DNA of 64,000 nt. Origin: Asticcacaulis taihuensis (GTDB lineage: Bacteria > Pseudomonadota > Alphaproteobacteria > Caulobacterales > Caulobacteraceae). The notes under the pieces were generated by a model. It made no database searches. It was not told where the DNA came from and was given only the letters and a program-made list of their open reading frames with translations. Location: positions 310,001 to 374,000 of the forward strand of contig NZ_FMTS01000001.1 of assembly GCF_900100255.1 (NCBI RefSeq), given 5' to 3'. Positions 36,459-46,004 of this stretch are shown in pieces; the stretch's first letter is position 1; the number at the start of each line of letters is the position of its first letter. The translations under genes and the position numbers were made by a program.

Positions 36459-37157
36459 ATGTCCCGATTTATCCGCTCGCTCTGCCTTGCCCTGATCCTG
36501 CCAGTTATGACCAGTTGCGCAAAGGCCGCGCCCGAAGCGCACCAGCCGGTCGTTGTTGAATTGTTCACCAGCCAGGGCTGTTCGTCATGCCCGCCGGCGA
36601 ATGCCACCCTGAACCAGCTTGCCGACCGCAAGGATGTGCTGGCCCTCAGTTTTGGCGTAATTTACTGGGACTATCTCGGCTGGAAGGACACTTTCGCCAG
36701 CCCCGCCAATACCCGGCGGCAGTACGATTATGCAAAAGGTTTGCATCATGATGGCGTTTTCACGCCGCAGATGATCGTCAATGGCCGCAGGGATACGACC
36801 GGGCAGAGCCTGTCCATCGTTGCCCCCCTGATCGAGGCCGCGAAAAAAAACCCTCCGGGTCCGGCGATCCGGCTTGGCGGGGACAAGGTCACGATCGCTG
36901 CCGCCGGATCACAGCCCGCAACCGTCTGGCTGGTGCGTTACGATCCAAGGGTGGTGCAGGTGCCGGTCAATCGCGGCGAAAATGCCGGGCGTACCCTGCC
37001 GCATCGCAATGTGGTCCGCGAACTGATCCGTCTCGGTGCTTTTTCCGGCCAGACAGTCGATTTCACCTTGCCAAAAGCCAGCATGGCCGGACTGAAGACG
37101 GCGGTTCTTGTCCAATCCGGCACAGGCGGACCTGTTCTCTCCGCCGCAACAGACTAA
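36459..37157 (+). CDS. DUF1223 thioredoxin-like lipoprotein
   Basis: A 232-residue secreted protein. The signal peptide ends in VMTSC, giving a possible lipobox (cysteine about residue 20). The mature part opens with PVVVELFTSQGCSSCPPANATL, the DUF1223 signature with a thioredoxin-like CSSC motif, and continues with GVIYWDYLGWKDTFA and GVFTPQMIVNG. The CxxC suggests a periplasmic thiol role, but the family is uncharacterised. Start at ATG 36459; it converges on the VOC gene with a four-base overlap. Confidence 0.85.
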   Translation: MSRFIRSLCLALILPVMTSCAKAAPEAHQPVVVELFTSQGCSSCPPANATLNQLADRKDVLALSFGVIYWDYLGWKDTFASPANTRRQYDYAKGLHHDGVFTPQMIVNGRRDTTGQSLSIVAPLIEAAKKNPPGPAIRLGGDKVTIAAAGSQPATVWLVRYDPRVVQVPVNRGENAGRTLPHRNVVRELIRLGAFSGQTVDFTLPKASMAGLKTAVLVQSGTGGPVLSAATD

Positions 37158-37627
37158 CCGCGGCGCGCCGCCTCGATCCTGGCGACATCGATCTTCTTCA
37201 TGTCCATCATGGCGGCGAAAGCACGTTTGGCTTCATCGCCGCCGGCGGCCATGGCATCGGTCAGGACGCGCGGCGTGATCTGCCACGAAATCCCCCACCT
37301 GTCCTTGCACCACCCACAAGCGCTTTCCTGGCCGCCATTGCCGACAATGGCGTTCCAGTAACGGTCGGTTTCGGCCTGGTCATCCGTGGCGATCTGGAAC
37401 GAAAAGGCTTCGCTGTGTTTGAATATAGGCCCGCCATTGAGCCCAATGCAGGCGACGCCGGCCACGGTAAATTCAACCGTCAGCACATCGCCGGCCTTAC
37501 CGGAGGGATAGTCGCCCGGCGCCTTATGAACGGCCGTCACGGCGCTGTCAGGAAACACTTCGGCGTAAAAACGGGCCGCGGCTTCAGCGTCCTTGTCGTA
37601 CCAGATGCAGATTGTGTTTTTAGCCAT
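37154..37627 (-). CDS. VOC superfamily (PhnB-like) protein
   Basis: A 157-residue protein of the PhnB/3-demethylubiquinone methyltransferase-like group of the vicinal-oxygen-chelate fold. Visible features: CIWYDKDAEAAARFYAEVFPDS, GLNGGPIFKHSEAFSFQI and WCKDRWGISWQITPRVL. Members often act as dimers, but substrate and metal dependence are unknown. The tail has a helical segment with KRAFAAMMDMKKIDVA, typical for this subgroup. Confidence 0.87.
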   Translation of the reverse strand: MAKNTICIWYDKDAEAAARFYAEVFPDSAVTAVHKAPGDYPSGKAGDVLTVEFTVAGVACIGLNGGPIFKHSEAFSFQIATDDQAETDRYWNAIVGNGGQESACGWCKDRWGISWQITPRVLTDAMAAGGDEAKRAFAAMMDMKKIDVARIEAARRG

Positions 37628-37702
37628 GGTTATTCCTCGCTGTTTCGTTGCGAGGGAGGTTAGGCTTATCGACGCCGCTTTTGAACTGACAACCGCGTGA
37701 AG

Positions 37703-38569
37703 CTATTTTGCCCGACGGGCTTCAAGACGGGCGTGCAGGCTGGAGGTATCCCAGCGCTGCCCGCCCATGGCCTGGACCTCGGAATAGAACTGATCGACCA
37801 GCGCCGCCACGGACAGATGCGCGCCATTGGCCCGCGCTTCGTCGAGCGCTATCCCCAGATCCTTGCGCATCCAGTCTACAGCAAAGCCGAAATCGTATTC
37901 GTCCTTCGCCATGGTGGCCCAGCGGTTCGACATCTGCCACGAGCCAGCCGCGCCGGCAGAAATGGCGTTGAAGACCAGGTCCGGATCGAGCCCGGCGCAC
38001 TTGGTGAAATGCAGCGCCTCGGCCACGCCCTGAACCGCGCCGGCAATGGCGATCTGATTGGCCATCTTGGCCATCTGGCCCGCGCCAGCTTCGCCCAGAC
38101 GGGTGATTGATTTGGTATAGGCTTTTGTCAGTTCGACCACCTCAGCGTAGCGTGCCTCATCGCCGCCAACCATCACCGACAACTGGCCAGTAACCGCGCC
38201 GGCCTGTCCGCCGGAGACCGGGGCGTCGTAAAAAGTGATGTGTTTTTCGGCACATACCGCCACAAGTTCACGTGACAGTTTCGCGGACGTCGTGGTATGA
38301 TCGATGATCAGAGATCCCGGCTTCATGTGAGAAATCGCGTTCAGGACCGTCTGGCGGACATCCTCGTCACGGCCGACGCACATGATGAGGGCTTCAGCGC
38401 CCAAAAGCGCTGTGCCGAGCGTCGCTTCCGCATGCATTCCGTATTCTTTCGCCCAGTCGAGCGCCTTCTGGTGCGTGCGGTTGAAGCCGTTGACCTTGTG
38501 ACCGGCCTTGACCAGATGGCCCGCCATCGGCGCGCCCATGATCCCCAGACCTGCGAAACACAACCTCAT
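37703..38569 (-). CDS. NAD(P)-dependent 3-hydroxyisobutyrate dehydrogenase family oxidoreductase
   Basis: A 288-residue beta-hydroxyacid dehydrogenase. N-terminal Rossmann motif LGIMGAPMAGHLVKAGHKV with the family pattern, FYDAPVSGGQAGAVTGQLSVMVGG (substrate site), catalytic lysine in GQMAKMANQIAIAG, and DFGFAVDWMRKDLGIAL. Possible activities are 3-hydroxyisobutyrate or tartronate-semialdehyde oxidation/reduction; the exact substrate cannot be set by reading. It starts three bases after the flavin reductase stop, so they are one operon. Confidence 0.9.
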   Translation of the reverse strand: MRLCFAGLGIMGAPMAGHLVKAGHKVNGFNRTHQKALDWAKEYGMHAEATLGTALLGAEALIMCVGRDEDVRQTVLNAISHMKPGSLIIDHTTTSAKLSRELVAVCAEKHITFYDAPVSGGQAGAVTGQLSVMVGGDEARYAEVVELTKAYTKSITRLGEAGAGQMAKMANQIAIAGAVQGVAEALHFTKCAGLDPDLVFNAISAGAAGSWQMSNRWATMAKDEYDFGFAVDWMRKDLGIALDEARANGAHLSVAALVDQFYSEVQAMGGQRWDTSSLHARLEARRAK

Positions 38570-38572
38570 GAC

Positions 38573-39079
38573 TTAAACTCCAATTTGTCCGTATTTGCCC
38601 TTGAAAAAGGTCAGGCCAGCTTGCACCGGGTCGCTTTCGAAATGCCGGACCTCACCGACGATGACCAGGTGATCGCCGACCAGGCGCGATTCATAAAGAT
38701 CGCAGGCGAAATAACCGACGACATCCTTGAGTTTCAGCGGGTCATCGGCATGGGTCAGTTCCTCATCCGGTACGATATGGGCATTTTCCCGTGCGAACCG
38801 GCGCGACAGCGCTTCGTGGCCGGCGCTCAGTATATTGATGCCGAAGCGCTGCGCCTGGGCGTAAAGCGCATAGCGATGGGCCTTCAAATCAAGGCACCAT
38901 TGCACCAGCGGCGGATCGAGCGATACCGAACTGAAGGAATTGGCCGTCAGCCCGACCACATGGCCATCGACATGATCCGGATCGGCGACGGTAATCACGC
39001 AGACGCCGGTGGCGAAACCGCCCATGGCGTGACGCAATGCCTTCCTGTCCATGCCCGTCCCGGTGTGTTTCAAATCCAT
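38573..39079 (-). CDS. Flavin reductase-like FMN-binding protein
   Basis: A 168-residue split-barrel flavoprotein: LRHAMGGFATGVCVITV, VVGLTANSFSSVSLDPPLVQWCLD and the C-terminal GDHLVIVGEVRHFE. Members supply reduced flavin to two-component monooxygenases, yet no oxygenase neighbour is seen. Start uncertain: ATG 39079 is given; ATG 39052 (MDRKALRHAMGG) is nine residues shorter. Neither has a clear ribosome site. Coupled to the dehydrogenase gene downstream. Confidence 0.85.
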   Translation of the reverse strand: MDLKHTGTGMDRKALRHAMGGFATGVCVITVADPDHVDGHVVGLTANSFSSVSLDPPLVQWCLDLKAHRYALYAQAQRFGINILSAGHEALSRRFARENAHIVPDEELTHADDPLKLKDVVGYFACDLYESRLVGDHLVIVGEVRHFESDPVQAGLTFFKGKYGQIGV

Positions 39080-39223
39080 GCGTATCGACGTAAATGACGC
39101 AGCCCGGCAAAGCAATCACCCGCCAGGGTTTTTTCCGCAAAAGTCGCCTCAAGCCGATCTCTAAACAGGCTGTTAACGTTAATCCGGCTAGGTTGAACCC
39201 GGTTTCTACGAGAGCAGTGATTC

Positions 39224-40117
39224 ATGGCCAGCCGCGACGCCCCCGTCGTCATCAAGAAAGTCAAGAAGGTCTCGGGCGGCGGCCACCACGGCGGCGCGTG
39301 GAAGGTCGCTTACGCCGACTTCGTGACGGCCATGATGGCCTTCTTCCTGCTGATGTGGCTGATCAATACCACCTCACCCGAACAGAAGCGCGGCGTGGCG
39401 GACTATTTCGCCCCGGCCAATGTGTCGCAATCGACCTCCGGGTCCGGCGGCATCCTGGGCGGTCAGGCGCTCGGCAAGGACGGTGACAAGAACGAGGGCA
39501 CCATGTCCTTCATCGAGCAGATGGCGCCCAAGCCGCCGGAAACCCAGGACAGCGACGGCACGGCCACCGAGACCAAGGGCGCCGGCGCCACGGCCGATAC
39601 CGCGGACGAATCGGACGCCCAGCGCCGCGAGCAGCAATCCTTCCAGAGCGCGGCGGAATCCTTACGCCAAGCCCTGCAGGACATGCCGGAACTGGCTGAA
39701 CTGTCGAAAAACATTCTTGTCGACCAGACGCCGGAAGGTCTGCGCATCCAGTTGATCGACCAGGAAGGCCGGTCGATGTTCAACGAAAACTCAACCCAGC
39801 CGAATGATCGCGCCAAGATTCTGCTGCGCGCCGTCGCCAAGGTCATCAACCAGTTGCCGAACCGCATCTCGATCACCGGGCATACCTCCGGCTCACCGGG
39901 ACAGGCCGGGCAGAACCCGCGTGACTGGTCGCTTTCCAGCGCCCGCGCCGATGCCTCGCGCGCCATCCTGCAATCGGCCGGCGTCGATCAGGACCGCATC
40001 GCCATGGTCTCCGGCAAGGCGGCCAAGGAACCGCTCTACCCGGACGACCCGTCACTGGCAGGCAATCGCCGCATCGCTATCGTCCTGCTGAGAGAGGCGC
40101 CCGTCCTTCCTCAGTAA
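39224..40117 (+). CDS. motB: Flagellar motor stator protein MotB
   Basis: Stator subunit that couples proton flow to flagellar rotation. The 297-residue protein has a single membrane helix (about 29-49) with the proton-binding aspartate D32 in VAYADFVTAMMAFFLLMW, a linker rich in acidic and alanine residues, and an OmpA-like peptidoglycan-binding domain (about 160-290) with ISITGHTSGSPGQ, WSLSSARADASRAIL and NRRIAIVLL. motA is not adjacent, as in Caulobacter. The aspartate and lack of sodium-type markers fit a proton motor. Confidence 0.95.
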   Translation: MASRDAPVVIKKVKKVSGGGHHGGAWKVAYADFVTAMMAFFLLMWLINTTSPEQKRGVADYFAPANVSQSTSGSGGILGGQALGKDGDKNEGTMSFIEQMAPKPPETQDSDGTATETKGAGATADTADESDAQRREQQSFQSAAESLRQALQDMPELAELSKNILVDQTPEGLRIQLIDQEGRSMFNENSTQPNDRAKILLRAVAKVINQLPNRISITGHTSGSPGQAGQNPRDWSLSSARADASRAILQSAGVDQDRIAMVSGKAAKEPLYPDDPSLAGNRRIAIVLLREAPVLPQ

Positions 40118-40226
40118 AGGTTTTTGCTGCAACAAACCGGCATTTGCGCTTGCCGATCAAGGCGTTTTAGGTTCAAACTGTAATGGCGGTATTGTCCGCG
40201 CAGGAACAGGATTTGTACGGCGTAAG

Positions 40227-40952
40227 ATGAGCGAGCATTTCCCAGGCCGAAAGCTCAGATACTACCTGACCATTCCTGGTCCGTGCCCTTATCTGCCCGG
40301 CCAGGAAGAGCGCAAGGTCTTTGTCCACCTGCCGCCGCTCGAAGCCATCAGCGTAAATGACCAGCTTTCAGCCATCGGCTTTCGCCGGTCCCAGAATATC
40401 GCCTATCGCCCGGCCTGCCAGACCTGCCATGCCTGCCAGAGTGTACGCATTCCGGTTAAACGCTACGAACTGTCCAAATCCGACCGCCGGGTGGTCAAGG
40501 CCAACAGCGACCTCGTCAAGGCGTTCGTCGAGGCCGAGGCCAGCCGCGAGCAGTTCGATCTGTTACAGCGCTATCTCAAAGCGCGCCATCCCGATGGCGG
40601 CATGATGGATATGAGCTGGCCGGACCTGGTCGCCATGGTCGAGGATACGCTCGTCCGCACCCACATGATCGAATATCGACTGAACGGGCAACTTATCGCC
40701 TGTGTGCTGGTGGATGCGCTCAATGACGGCCTGTCACTGGTCTACAGTTTCTACGATCCGGACCTGATGTCGCGCAGCCTTGGCCGTTACATCATTCTCG
40801 ATCATATCGACCAGGCCAGCCGCGCCGGCTATGATTATGTCTATCTCGGCTATTGGGTGAAAAACAGCCCGAAGATGGACTACAAGGCGCGCTATCGCCC
40901 GCTTGAGGGCCTGACGGATATGGGCTGGCGGGAGATCGATCCGGAGGCTTGA
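40227..40952 (+). CDS. bpt: Aspartate/glutamate leucyltransferase (Bpt)
   Basis: Transfers leucine from Leu-tRNA to N-terminal Asp or Glu, feeding proteins to ClpS/ClpAP by the N-degron pathway. The 241-residue protein has the ATE1-like cysteine cluster CPYLPG and CQTCHACQSVRIPV in its N-terminal part, and the acyltransferase fold with LVYSFYDPDL and YVYLGYWVKNSPKMDYKARY. The length is normal for Bpt. It stands alone, followed by a family B repeat. Confidence 0.93.
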   Translation: MSEHFPGRKLRYYLTIPGPCPYLPGQEERKVFVHLPPLEAISVNDQLSAIGFRRSQNIAYRPACQTCHACQSVRIPVKRYELSKSDRRVVKANSDLVKAFVEAEASREQFDLLQRYLKARHPDGGMMDMSWPDLVAMVEDTLVRTHMIEYRLNGQLIACVLVDALNDGLSLVYSFYDPDLMSRSLGRYIILDHIDQASRAGYDYVYLGYWVKNSPKMDYKARYRPLEGLTDMGWREIDPEA

Positions 40953-40959
40953 CGCCTAT

Positions 40960-41134
40960 ACCTCCCCAACTGGCTTGGGGAGGGGGACCGACGCGCAAAG
41001 CGCGTTGGTGGTGGGGTCTCTTGCTTAATTTCCCGAACGAATGGTGATAAAGGAAGTAAGCAACCCCACCACCACATCTCACCGCTACGCGGTTCGTGCG
41101 GTCCCCCTCCCCATCATCAAAGATGGGGAGGTAT
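40960..41134. repeat. BIME-like inverted repeat, family B copy 2
   Basis: Left unit: ACCTCCCCAACTGGCTTGGGGAGG, then GGGACC and GGTGGTGGGG. Right unit: AACCCCACCACC, then GGTCCCCCTCCCC and GGGGAGGT. The units are arranged with hairpins outside and ACCCCACCACC segments inside, opposite to the copy at 8076-8250. It separates bpt and parC, which converge here. Confidence 0.9.
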
Positions 41135-41139
41135 AAGAA

Positions 41140-43356
41140 TCAGAGTCGCAACTTCCGCAGGCCGCGCGGGGCGATGCGGCCAACGGCGGCGCGCTTGCCG
41201 ACATAGTCCTTCACGTCCTTGAAGTCGCGCGCCTTGCCAGCGCCATCATACCATTGCGTACCGGCGGCCATGTCGAAAATGGCAATGTCCTTCACACCGC
41301 CATCCTTGTAGCCTTGCAGCTTGACGCCCTTGCCGCGCGCCATTTCCGGCAGTTCCGAGACCGGATAGACCAGCAGCTTGTTGTTTTCACCCAGCACCAT
41401 TACATGATCACCGGTGACAGCCAGAGCGGCGAAGGCTTCCGTGCCATCCGCGTTAAGCACCTGCTTGCCGGCGCGCTTGTTGGCAAAGGCATCTTCTTCG
41501 TTCATGACGAAGCCATAGCCATTCTTGGAAACCATCAGGCGTTTCTGGCCCGGCTTCATCATGAAGACGGTGACGATCTTGGCCGTCTCTTCGATATCGA
41601 GCATCAGGCGCAGCGGCTCGCCATTGCCGCGTCCGGAAGGCAGCTTGTCACAGCCGAGCGACAGGAACCGGCCGTCGGAGGTCAGGATCAGCAGTTTGTC
41701 GGTGGTAAAGCCCGGTACCAGATGGGCCAACTCGTCGCCTTCCTTGAATTTCAGTTCGGACGGGTCCTCCACCTTGCCCTTGGCGGCGCGTATCCAGCCG
41801 CGCTGCGACAGGATGACGGTAATAGGCTCCTTGGGCAGATAGGATTCGATGGCGGCGACCTCGATGCCGACCGGTGCATCCATGAAGGTGGTGCGGCGCG
41901 CCGACAACAGCTTCTTGCGGACCTCACCCAGTTGCTGATCGATGCGCTTCCATTGCAGTTTTTCCGAATCCAGCAGGGCACGGATGCCGTCGCGTTCTTC
42001 CGAGAGTTTTTTGTGCTCCTCGGTGATGGTCATTTCTTCCAGTCGCGCCAACTGGCGCAGGCGGGTATCGAGGATATAGTCGGCCTGCACGTCCGTCAGG
42101 TTGAACCGCGCCATCAGGGTCTGTTTCGGCGTCTCGTCCTCGCGGATGATGCGGATCACCTCGTCGAGATTGAGGAAGGCGATCATCAGGCCATCAAGCA
42201 GGTGCAGGCGCTTTTCGATGCGATCCAGACGCCAGTTCGACATGCGGATCAGCACGACGCGGCGGTGATCCAGGAAGGCCACCAGGCAATCTTTCAGCCC
42301 CATGACGCGCGGCGTGCCCGTGGCGTCAAGCACGTTCATGTTGACGCCGAAACGCGTTTCAAGGTCGGAGATCTTGAACAGACTCTCCATCAGGACTTCG
42401 GGCTCGATATTACGCGACTTGGGCTCCAGGATCAGGCGGATTTCCTCGTCCGATTCATCGCGGACATCGCCCAGCAAAGGCGCCTTCTTGTTCTCGATCA
42501 GATCGGCCAGTTGTTCTATCAGGCGCGACTTCTGCACATAGTACGGGATCTCGCGCACGATGACGCGCCAGCCGCCGCGGCCGAGATCCTCGACCTCATA
42601 GCGCGCGCGGGTACGGATCGAACCCCGGCCGGTCTTGTAGGATTCGAGGATCGAAGCCTTCGATTCGACGCAGATGCCGCCGGTCGGAAAATCCGGACCG
42701 GGGATGAACTCCATCAGTTCTTCGGTGGTGGTGTCCGGCTTGGTCAGCAACTTGCGGCAGGCGTCGATCAGTTCGCCGGCATTGTGCGGCGGGATGGAGG
42801 TGGCCATGCCCACCGCAATCCCGGTGGCGCCATTGGCCAGCAGGTTGGGGAAACCGGCCGGTAGGACGACGGGCTCCTCGTCCTGATCGTCATACGTGGC
42901 GCGGAAATCGACCGCATCCTCATTGATGCCTTCCAGCAGCAGGGTGGCGGCGATCGTCAGGCGGCATTCGGTGTAACGCATGGCGGCGGCGTTATCGCCA
43001 TCGATATTCCCGAAATTGCCCTGGCCTTCGACCAGTTGATAACGCTGGGCGAAATCCTGCGCCAGGCGGACGAGCGCGTCATAGATCGACTGGTCGCCAT
43101 GGGGGTGGAAATTACCCATGACCTCACCGACCACCTTGGCGCATTTGCGCGCCGCCGCCTCGGGCGTCAGGCGCATATTGCTCATAGCGTACATGATGCG
43201 GCGGTGGACCGGCTTCATGCCGTCGCGCACATCGGGCAGCGCCCGGTGCATGATGGTGGAAAGGGCATAGGCCAGATAACGCTTCGAGAGCGCGTCGCTC
43301 ATCGGCTCGTCAATTACACGCCCGCCGGCGTCATCGGGAATCACATCAGTACTCAT
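41140..43356 (-). CDS. parC: DNA topoisomerase IV subunit A
   Basis: Breaks and rejoins DNA to unlink daughter chromosomes. The 738-residue protein has [48 protein letters not shown] and catalytic Y128 in [11 protein letters not shown]. It has the shorter ParC C-terminal region without a full six-bladed GyrA box array, so it is assigned ParC rather than GyrA. At the quinolone-determinant site it has Gln where E. coli ParC has Ser80 and Asp where E. coli has Glu84. It is a single-gene unit. Confidence 0.95.
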   Translation of the reverse strand: MSTDVIPDDAGGRVIDEPMSDALSKRYLAYALSTIMHRALPDVRDGMKPVHRRIMYAMSNMRLTPEAAARKCAKVVGEVMGNFHPHGDQSIYDALVRLAQDFAQRYQLVEGQGNFGNIDGDNAAAMRYTECRLTIAATLLLEGINEDAVDFRATYDDQDEEPVVLPAGFPNLLANGATGIAVGMATSIPPHNAGELIDACRKLLTKPDTTTEELMEFIPGPDFPTGGICVESKASILESYKTGRGSIRTRARYEVEDLGRGGWRVIVREIPYYVQKSRLIEQLADLIENKKAPLLGDVRDESDEEIRLILEPKSRNIEPEVLMESLFKISDLETRFGVNMNVLDATGTPRVMGLKDCLVAFLDHRRVVLIRMSNWRLDRIEKRLHLLDGLMIAFLNLDEVIRIIREDETPKQTLMARFNLTDVQADYILDTRLRQLARLEEMTITEEHKKLSEERDGIRALLDSEKLQWKRIDQQLGEVRKKLLSARRTTFMDAPVGIEVAAIESYLPKEPITVILSQRGWIRAAKGKVEDPSELKFKEGDELAHLVPGFTTDKLLILTSDGRFLSLGCDKLPSGRGNGEPLRLMLDIEETAKIVTVFMMKPGQKRLMVSKNGYGFVMNEEDAFANKRAGKQVLNADGTEAFAALAVTGDHVMVLGENNKLLVYPVSELPEMARGKGVKLQGYKDGGVKDIAIFDMAAGTQWYDGAGKARDFKDVKDYVGKRAAVGRIAPRGLRKLRL

Positions 43357-43436
43357 GCGGGCAGGCTAAAGGCTGCAAGGAGTCAAGACAAGACCCTGCG
43401 CACCGACACCTTAACTTGTTCACGGTTTAATCCGGT

Positions 43437-44420
43437 CTATCCGGCGCGCCCAATGAGGTTTCGGCCGGCATCCTTGGCGGCATAAAGCGCCTGGTCGGCC
43501 TCGCGGTAAAGCTGGTCCATCGTCTCACCATGCCGCCACTGAGCGACCCCGGCGGAAAAGGTATAGCGCAGGACCACGCCATTCAGCGATATCCGCTGGT
43601 CCCACACATGGGCCTGTAACCGCTCGACGATCGCACAGGCTTGCGACATGTCGGCGCCCGGCATGAGGATCAGGAACTCTTCGCCGCCGACGCGCCCCAG
43701 AATATCACGCCCCCGCAGGCCCGCCGAGGCCGAGGTGGCGAAATGGACCAGTACCTGATCGCCGGCATCATGTCCAAAACGGTCGTTGATGGATTTGAAA
43801 TGATCGAGGTCTATCAGGACCGCGCAGAAGGTTTCATGCGTACCGTTGGCGCGTTCCACCAGTTTCTGGAAGCGCTTCATGGTGGCGCCGCGATTGTAAA
43901 GCCCCGTCAGGTGGTCGGTTTCGGCGGCGGTGATGGCGGCGTCCCTATCGGTGGCCAGGCGGAATTCGCGCCGCTTGACCGAGGTGATGTCAGCCACGGA
44001 AAGGATCAGCCAGCCATCCGGCAGGGTCGCCTCGCTGATCCACAGCCAGCGGCCATCGATCATATCGACCTCAAATTCGCGCACCGGCTGGCTGCGACGC
44101 TTGAGATGAGCCGCCGCCAGCCAGGCGTCGATATCATCGGTTTCGATCCTCGGGCCGTGCCCGGTCTGCCAGCAATGCCGCATCAGGCTGTCGAAGGTTT
44201 GCGCCCCCGGCTGCATGTCGTAAAGCGTCCGGAACCCTTCGGTCGCCAGGCGAATAGTGTCATCCGGCGCGAAGACCGCCATGCCCCGACCGCTGATCAG
44301 CAACCCCTGGGCGATGCGGACGATCATGTCCGGCGTCGGCGCCAGGAGCGGTTCTTCTGAAGACGGATTTTCTGTATCTTGACGACGGGACATTCGGAAC
44401 GGCAGGCGGTTACCAGACAT
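43437..44420 (-). CDS. PAS-GGDEF diguanylate cyclase
   Basis: A 327-residue signalling enzyme. Residues 40-150 form a PAS-like sensor (LISGRGMAVFAPDDTIRLATEGF ... ISVADITSVKRRE), then a GGDEF domain (165-325) with DHLTGLYNR, LIDLDHFKSINDRFGHDAGD and an intact GGEEF (245-249), predicted to make cyclic di-GMP. An RxxD inhibitory site (RGRD 236-239) lies five residues before GGEEF, so product feedback is expected. No signal peptide or helix is seen, so the sensor is cytosolic. Confidence 0.92.
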   Translation of the reverse strand: MSGNRLPFRMSRRQDTENPSSEEPLLAPTPDMIVRIAQGLLISGRGMAVFAPDDTIRLATEGFRTLYDMQPGAQTFDSLMRHCWQTGHGPRIETDDIDAWLAAAHLKRRSQPVREFEVDMIDGRWLWISEATLPDGWLILSVADITSVKRREFRLATDRDAAITAAETDHLTGLYNRGATMKRFQKLVERANGTHETFCAVLIDLDHFKSINDRFGHDAGDQVLVHFATSASAGLRGRDILGRVGGEEFLILMPGADMSQACAIVERLQAHVWDQRISLNGVVLRYTFSAGVAQWRHGETMDQLYREADQALYAAKDAGRNLIGRAG

Positions 44421-44497
44421 GGCAGCAGCCTAATGTAGCGGTGTTATTTTCGGATTAAGACGGGTCGAAAATTTACACAAGGGCAGCTTTTGCCCTT

Positions 44498-44962
44498 TCA
44501 GAACAGGGCGTCGACTTCGCTTTGCAGGCTCTTCGGCGCCAGCGCCCGGCCATGAATGTGGGAATCCATCTCCAGCACCAGGGCCTTCATGTCGCGCAGA
44601 CGCTCGCCCAGATCGGTCAGTGCCGCTTCATCTTCCAGATTGGAGCTCATCAGGATGTCGATCGAGGAACTGAAGGTGGTCAGGGCACGGTCGCAGACCT
44701 CATCAAAATTGCGGCGGGTATCGGAGGGCGCGCGGTGATAGGCGGCGATGACGACATCCTTCATCTCAAAGCCGGATTTTTCGAAGTGCTCGACATAGCC
44801 GCGCCTCTTCCAGTCGGCGAGTTCCTCGGCCATGTCCGGCATGTCCAAACCCATTTCGAACAGCATGATGGCTTCGTTGAACAGATTCAGGTAGTCGGTC
44901 GCCAGTCCGGTGGCCGGATTGACATTGGCGGCTAACAGATCCTGCTCACTGTATGGCAACAT
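44498..44962 (-). CDS. Conserved hypothetical protein
   Basis: A 154-residue, largely helical acidic protein: YLNLFNEAIMLFEMGLDMPDMAEELADWKRRGYVEHFEKSGF, then DEVCDRALTTFSSSIDIL and a C-terminal helical segment ending in DALF. The helical layout with paired acidic residues suggests a bundle, perhaps a regulatory or adaptor protein; I cannot name a family. It lies between the cyclase gene and recO on the same strand, with 77 and about 100 bases to each. Confidence 0.7.
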   Translation of the reverse strand: MLPYSEQDLLAANVNPATGLATDYLNLFNEAIMLFEMGLDMPDMAEELADWKRRGYVEHFEKSGFEMKDVVIAAYHRAPSDTRRNFDEVCDRALTTFSSSIDILMSSNLEDEAALTDLGERLRDMKALVLEMDSHIHGRALAPKSLQSEVDALF

Positions 44963-45064
44963 ACGCTCTTGACGACTCCCAGATTCGTAACAGGGTTATG
45001 GCATGAAATCCGTTACCAAACCGTTCGGTCGTTTTTAAGGACGCGACTGAGTCGAGGCAACCCC

Positions 45065-45781
45065 TCAGGACGCCAGGCTGTCCTTCAGACGTAAACGTAT
45101 ATCCGGCAGCGGCTTATTATGCGGGTGGAAAACGTGGCGCTCGAGGAAGAAACCCGTCAGTTCGAGACCACGGACCACGTCGCCTTCCGCCAGCCCGCCC
45201 TGGCTCGACAGCATGAAGCCCGGCAGACGCAGCAGCTTTTCCTTGTAGGGTTCGCCCGCCGTGCGCCCGACCGCCCTGCCCGATTTCGGACTCACATAGA
45301 TCAGATCATCGTGATCGCCGCTGACCGCGCAGGCGCTGAGATCAAGGCCGAAACCGAGCGCTTCCAGCAGGCCGGCTTCATAGCGGACATAGACGGCGGG
45401 CCAGATATCCGGGAAGGCGAAAAGACCGATCAGACCCGACAGGGCATGATAGGCGCCGGGCTGGCTGTCGCGTTCCGGCAGAACGGCCTGAGTCATGGCG
45501 CAGGCGCATTGCAGGCCCAGCAGGCCCAGAGGTTCGTCGAACAGGTCCGGTGACGGGCCGGCGGCTTCAAGGGTGGCCGCGCCCAGTTGATCGGTATGGC
45601 GGGCGCGATAGGCGAAGGCGACGTGGGAACCGGCCTGCAGCAATGGCTTGATCCGCCGCGACGCCCCGCCGGCGATATGGGCGGCATAGACACCGTGGCT
45701 TTCGGTCAGGACATGGACAATGGCACCGGTTTCGCCATGCGACCGGGCACCGAGGACAATGGCTTCGTCTTCAAATTCCAT
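45065..45781 (-). CDS. recO: DNA repair protein RecO
   Basis: Loads RecA at gaps with RecR. The 238-residue protein has the N-terminal OB fold (MEFEDEAIVLGARSHGETGAIVHVLTESHGVYAAHIAGG) and a helical C-terminal domain (PLGLLGLQCACAMTQAVLPERDSQPGAY). The zinc-finger cysteines of some RecO proteins are not present as a four-cysteine group. It ends the spoT-to-recO cluster, although a long repeat sits between it and era. Confidence 0.92.
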   Translation of the reverse strand: MEFEDEAIVLGARSHGETGAIVHVLTESHGVYAAHIAGGASRRIKPLLQAGSHVAFAYRARHTDQLGAATLEAAGPSPDLFDEPLGLLGLQCACAMTQAVLPERDSQPGAYHALSGLIGLFAFPDIWPAVYVRYEAGLLEALGFGLDLSACAVSGDHDDLIYVSPKSGRAVGRTAGEPYKEKLLRLPGFMLSSQGGLAEGDVVRGLELTGFFLERHVFHPHNKPLPDIRLRLKDSLAS

Positions 45782-45799
45782 GATCGTTCTTAAGAAGGT

Positions 45800-45970
45800 T
45801 TATCCACAGATTGCACAGATTGACACAGATTAAGGGAAGAAATCTGTTCCACCCTGGACTTCATCGACATCATTTTTGAGCGTCGAAGGCGCCCATAAGA
45901 AGACTTTCAAAACACATACAGCGCCATCTCGCCTTACTTAATCTGTGTTAATCTGTGTAATCTGTGGATT
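45800..45970. repeat. Long inverted-repeat element, family A copy 6
   Basis: Ends TTATCCACAGATTGCACAG and CTGTGTAATCTGTGGATT. The core has GAGCGTCGAAGGCGCCC and little else symmetrical, so it is more diverged than copies 3 and 4. It lies between era and recO in the middle of a cluster of minus-strand genes. Confidence 0.85.
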
Positions 45971-46004
45971 CAAAAATCCTTACAGGCCAATTGCGCAGAA
46001 CCCG

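Noticed and set aside
39172-39183. CtrA-like site (TTAACGTTAA) upstream of motB
   Set aside because: Half sites are two bases apart instead of seven, so it does not match TTAA-N7-TTAA.
41254-42864. 536-codon frame antisense to parC
   Set aside because: Shadow of parC without family motifs.
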